From the NCBI GenBank assembly GCA_003456155.1, contig DMPC01000179.1:7602-15098 (forward strand): a stretch of 7,497 nt of DNA, read 5' to 3'. This document shows positions 5,149 to 7,497 of the stretch, piece after piece. Position 1 is the first letter of the stretch. Every line of letters begins with the position of its first letter. The DNA comes from Actinomycetota bacterium (GTDB lineage Bacteria > Actinomycetota > Actinomycetes > S36-B12). Both the position numbers and the translations under genes were made by a program. A model generated the notes under the pieces. It saw nothing but the letters and a program-made list of their open reading frames with translations. It did not search any database and had not been told where the DNA came from.

Positions 5149-6474
5149 CTATTGCCCCTCCACCTCGGTGTGCAGCGCAAGGATGCTGCCCCACAGATCC
5201 CGCATCATCGCGAGGGTCGTGACGTCGATGCGCTCATCATCGCCATGCATCATCGTCGAGACCTCGCCCATGGGGAAGTCGCGGCTCAGCAGGCCGACTC
5301 CGTAGGCGGTGGCGCCGAGCTCGCGGAAGAAGCGGGCATCGGTGGCACCGGCGTTCACGGTGGGCTGCAGTCGGGCTCGGGGGAGCTGTTCCTGCGTCGC
5401 CGTCTCGACGATCCGCCACAGGTCGGAGTGCGGTGCGGTCGTCGTGGCGGGGCCGCCAGCACGTACGTCAAGGATGACGTCGGCAGGCATGTCAGCCAGA
5501 GCACTTCGGATGAATGAGATCACATCCGCACGCGTCTGGCCGGGGACGGTTCGCACCTGCACCTCCACCCGGGCTTGATCGGGGACGGTGTTCCATGTGC
5601 CGTTGCTGGTGATCGAGGTGACGGCGAGCGTCATTCTGGTCGCAGCGCGGACAAGGCGGGCAGCCGTCTCGGGAAGCCGCGACACCACGGCGTCGACGCG
5701 GGTCGGATCGGTCAGGGCATCGCGCGCCCGCTCGTTCCATCCCTCCTCCACGAACCACCGCCACGGGTCGGAGATGATGACGTCGGCCCGTGCATCCGTC
5801 AGGCGCATGCACACCTCGGCGGCCAGGCCGAGGGCGTCCTCACGGCCGTGATTCAGCGCCGCATGTCGGGGAGTGCCCTGCACCGTGATCTCCAGGAGCC
5901 AGACACCTCGGTCCGAGACCGATGCCGCCACCTGATCGCCCTCTGGTCCGGGGACGACGCTTCCGCCACCCTCGGTCACCACCCAGTCCGCGCGGATCAG
6001 TTCGGGTCGATGGTCCAGCAACCACCTCGTCCCGAGACGGCTCAGCATCTCCTCATCCGCGACGGCCGCGAGGATCACGTCGCCCCGGAGGCGGCGTCCG
6101 GACCGGGCGTGATCGCGCACAGCGAGGGCCATCGTGGCGGCATAGCCGAGCATGTCGAGTGCGCCGCGTCCCCAGACGAACCCGTCGACGAGCTCTCCCC
6201 CGAAGGGGTCGCGGGTCCAGCGCGTGCGGGTCACCGGCACCACATCGGTGTGGGCCAGGAGCAGGAGTGCCGGCGCTGCGGGATCGGTGCCGGGCAGTCG
6301 GGCCACGAGGTTCCGGCGCGTCGGCTCCGCGTCCACCACCTCGATGTCGGCACCGCATCCGTCGAGGACGGCATGCAGGGCGTCAGCATTCGGCTCCTCA
6401 CCGACCACCTGTCGGCCGTCGTTCACGCAGCCGTGCCGGATCAGAGCCTGAAGGAGTTCGACCTCCTCCGTCAT
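5149..6474 (-). CDS. M20-family metallopeptidase / amidohydrolase
   Basis: Probable two-zinc hydrolase of the ArgE/DapE/ACY1/CPG2 group, 441 residues, cytoplasmic (no signal peptide). Metal and catalytic residues are all present: H75-x-D77 in LLLLAHTDVVPV, bridging D107 in WGRGALDM, the E141-E142 pair in VADEEM (general base and ligand), E168 in VVTEGGG and H410 in MMHGDD. The inserted dimerisation domain (about 190-310) carries GTPRHAALNHG, whose H204 corresponds to the dimer-interface histidine of the family. Substrate cannot be named; carboxypeptidase, dipeptidase and N-acyl amino acid deacylase activities are all possible. GGAGGAGG six bases before the ATG fixes the start. It converges on the TfuA gene with a 14-bp gap and no terminator between them. 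It could degrade or trim peptide intermediates, but an unrelated housekeeping role is equally likely. Confidence 0.88.
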   Translation of the reverse strand: MTEEVELLQALIRHGCVNDGRQVVGEEPNADALHAVLDGCGADIEVVDAEPTRRNLVARLPGTDPAAPALLLLAHTDVVPVTRTRWTRDPFGGELVDGFVWGRGALDMLGYAATMALAVRDHARSGRRLRGDVILAAVADEEMLSRLGTRWLLDHRPELIRADWVVTEGGGSVVPGPEGDQVAASVSDRGVWLLEITVQGTPRHAALNHGREDALGLAAEVCMRLTDARADVIISDPWRWFVEEGWNERARDALTDPTRVDAVVSRLPETAARLVRAATRMTLAVTSITSNGTWNTVPDQARVEVQVRTVPGQTRADVISFIRSALADMPADVILDVRAGGPATTTAPHSDLWRIVETATQEQLPRARLQPTVNAGATDARFFRELGATAYGVGLLSRDFPMGEVSTMMHGDDERIDVTTLAMMRDLWGSILALHTEVEGQ

Positions 6475-6504
6475 GGTCGGCCTCCTCCGGCAGATGTTCG
6501 ATGG

Positions 6505-6532
6505 ATCATAGACTCACGACCATCGACGTCCG
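6505..6532 (-). promoter_or_regulatory. Candidate promoter for the M20 peptidase gene
   Basis: On the minus strand, positions 6510-6505 read TATGAT, five of six matching the vegetative -10 consensus. CGGACG at 6532-6527 gives the GAC core of a -35 box with a 16-bp spacer. Transcription would start near 6498, giving a leader of about 24 nt that includes the GGAGGAGG ribosome binding site. The -35 match is weak. It lies in the 99-bp divergent gap 6475-6573, in which I found no equally good promoter for the kinase gene. Confidence 0.4.
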
Positions 6533-6573
6533 TCGGCTCGCAATGGCAGCGGAAACGAACGAAAGCGGTGGTG

Positions 6574-7389
6574 ATGGAGCAGCCGGGCGCAGGGACGGTC
6601 TCGCCGCTGGCTGATGACGATCCGGTGTCGATCGATCGGTATGAACTCCTCGGTCGCCTGGGACAGGGGGGATTCGGCACCGTCTATCTGGCTCGCGACG
6701 CGGAAAGGATCGTCGCCCTGAAGGCCCTTCGCCTGGACCGGGAGCACGATCCGATGCGGCTGCGCGGCTTCGAGTCGGAGGTGAACGTCCTCAAGGTTGC
6801 TCCCGCAGATGCCGTGGCCGTCCTCCTCGACGCCGACCTGGAGTCATCTCGTCCCTACCTGGTCATGGAGTACCTCAACGGACCGACCCTGCGCGACCAC
6901 GTTGATGAGCATGGCCCCTACTCGGGCGAGCAGTTGCGCGACCTTGCCACGGCGCTGGCCGGCACCGTCAACCTGCTGCATCAGGCAGGCGTGGTCCACC
7001 GGGACATCAAGCCCCGCAACATCCTGCTGGTGGATCGCCCTCGCCTCGTGGACTTCGGCAATGCCGACTGCGGTCCTGACATCTGGCAGGCCCCCTCGGG
7101 CGCACTCTTCGGCAGCACCAAGTGGATGGCGCACGAGCAGGTCATGGGTCTTCCCGTCGGTGCGTGGACGGATGTCCATGCGTGGGCGCTCTCGCTCGCG
7201 TTCGCTGCGACGGGTGAGCCGCCGTTCCAGGCGCAGTCGGTGCCGGCCATGGTCCTGCGTGTCATCACGGTCGACCCGACGATCCCCGACACCGTCGATC
7301 CGGTCCTCGCCGAGATCCTCCGCGCCTGCCTCGCCAAGCAGTCCGGTGATCGGCCCACGATGGCCGAGGTGGTTGCCGCACTGGACTAG
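6574..7389 (+). CDS. Soluble Hanks-type Ser/Thr protein kinase
   Basis: Protein kinase of 271 residues consisting almost entirely of the catalytic domain. Visible motifs: glycine loop GRLGQGGFGTVYLA (27-40), VALK lysine K50, C-helix glutamate E69, catalytic HRDIKPRN (142-149; D144, N149), metal-binding DFG (160-162), activation segment FGSTKWMAHE (179-188) where AHE replaces the usual APE, and F-helix D200. All core residues needed for phosphotransfer are present. There is no transmembrane helix, PASTA repeat or other sensor domain, unlike PknB-type actinobacterial kinases. The ATG at 6574 is chosen because the conserved domain begins about 20 residues later; in-frame GTG codons at 6568 and 6571 are alternatives, and the ribosome binding site (AAAGCGG or GGTGG) is mediocre. 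It is divergent from the M20 gene and followed by a rightward gene start at 7467. A link to the RiPP locus is not shown. Confidence 0.9.
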   Translation: MEQPGAGTVSPLADDDPVSIDRYELLGRLGQGGFGTVYLARDAERIVALKALRLDREHDPMRLRGFESEVNVLKVAPADAVAVLLDADLESSRPYLVMEYLNGPTLRDHVDEHGPYSGEQLRDLATALAGTVNLLHQAGVVHRDIKPRNILLVDRPRLVDFGNADCGPDIWQAPSGALFGSTKWMAHEQVMGLPVGAWTDVHAWALSLAFAATGEPPFQAQSVPAMVLRVITVDPTIPDTVDPVLAEILRACLAKQSGDRPTMAEVVAALD

Positions 7390-7466
7390 TGCCGGCGTGG
7401 CTTGACTCGGCCGCAGGAGGGGGCGAGCATCGGGGTGGATGAGGTGACGGACGCGAGGAGCGGGCC

Positions 7467-7497
7467 ATGGATGACACGACCAAGAAGAAGCTCAAGG
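7467..7497 (+). CDS. Start of an unidentified gene cut off by the window edge
   Basis: An ATG at 7467-7469 is preceded by GAGGAG (7455-7460) with a 6-nt spacer, and opens a frame reading MDDTTKKKLK to the window end. Ten residues are too few to identify it. It lies 77 bp after the kinase stop on the same strand, so it may be cotranscribed with the kinase. An alternative frame from GTG at 7435 or 7444 also stays open but has no well-placed ribosome binding site. Confidence 0.5.
   Translation, partial: MDDTTKKKLK

Noticed and set aside
5575..6573. Long rightward extension of the kinase frame across the M20 gene.
   Set aside because: It is antisense to a complete M20 peptidase with all catalytic residues, and the translated extension has no recognisable domain. 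It is a high-GC frame shadow.
1..7497. CRISPR arrays, tRNA/rRNA genes, insertion sequences or integration sites.
   Set aside because: No regular spaced repeats, cloverleaf-like sequence, transposase motif or terminal inverted repeats were seen.

Overview
The window is dense, high-GC DNA (clearly well above 60% GC by eye, with GC-ending codons in nearly every reading frame). It has purine-rich Shine-Dalgarno sites, ATGA/TGATG gene overlaps and short intergenic gaps. Together with a PASTA-less Hanks-type kinase, this suggests an actinobacterium, probably of the Micrococcales type. No rRNA, tRNA or marker gene is present, so genus cannot be fixed.

Positions 1-5134 form a ribosomal peptide (RiPP) biosynthetic locus arranged as two divergent transcription units around a 252-bp control region (1884-2135). 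The leftward unit encodes a 2-oxoglutarate/Fe(II) oxygenase, a single-TM HlyD-like secretion protein of the NHLM type, and the start of a C39-peptidase ABC exporter that runs off the left edge. The rightward unit encodes an 82-residue precursor peptide with a Nif11-like leader, a double-glycine cleavage site and a short, cysteine-free, alanine-rich core. A perfect 43-nt hairpin follows, then a YcaO cyclodehydratase-family ATPase and a TfuA-like protein that overlap by one base. A YcaO-TfuA pair is the known signature of peptide-backbone thioamidation (thioviridamide-type RiPPs, methanogen MCR thioglycine). The inferred pathway is: the precursor is made in excess because the hairpin damps downstream transcription; YcaO-TfuA thioamidates the alanine-rich core; the oxygenase hydroxylates a residue, with the only core proline as an attractive target; the C39 exporter cleaves after Gly-Gly and exports the product with the HlyD-like subunit.

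Positions 5149-6474 encode a leftward M20-family metallopeptidase, convergent with the TfuA gene and only 14 bp away. It is divergent from a soluble Ser/Thr protein kinase (6574-7389). A further gene with a good ribosome binding site begins at 7467 and leaves the right edge. Whether the peptidase and kinase belong to the RiPP locus is undecided; nothing in their sequence requires it.

The unusual point is the combination of a Nif11-like leader, a poly-Ala core without Cys, a YcaO with an enlarged TfuA, a 2OG oxygenase and NHLM-type export. The core fits a linear thioamide peptide, not an azole or AviMeCys-containing one. The product is unknown from sequence alone.
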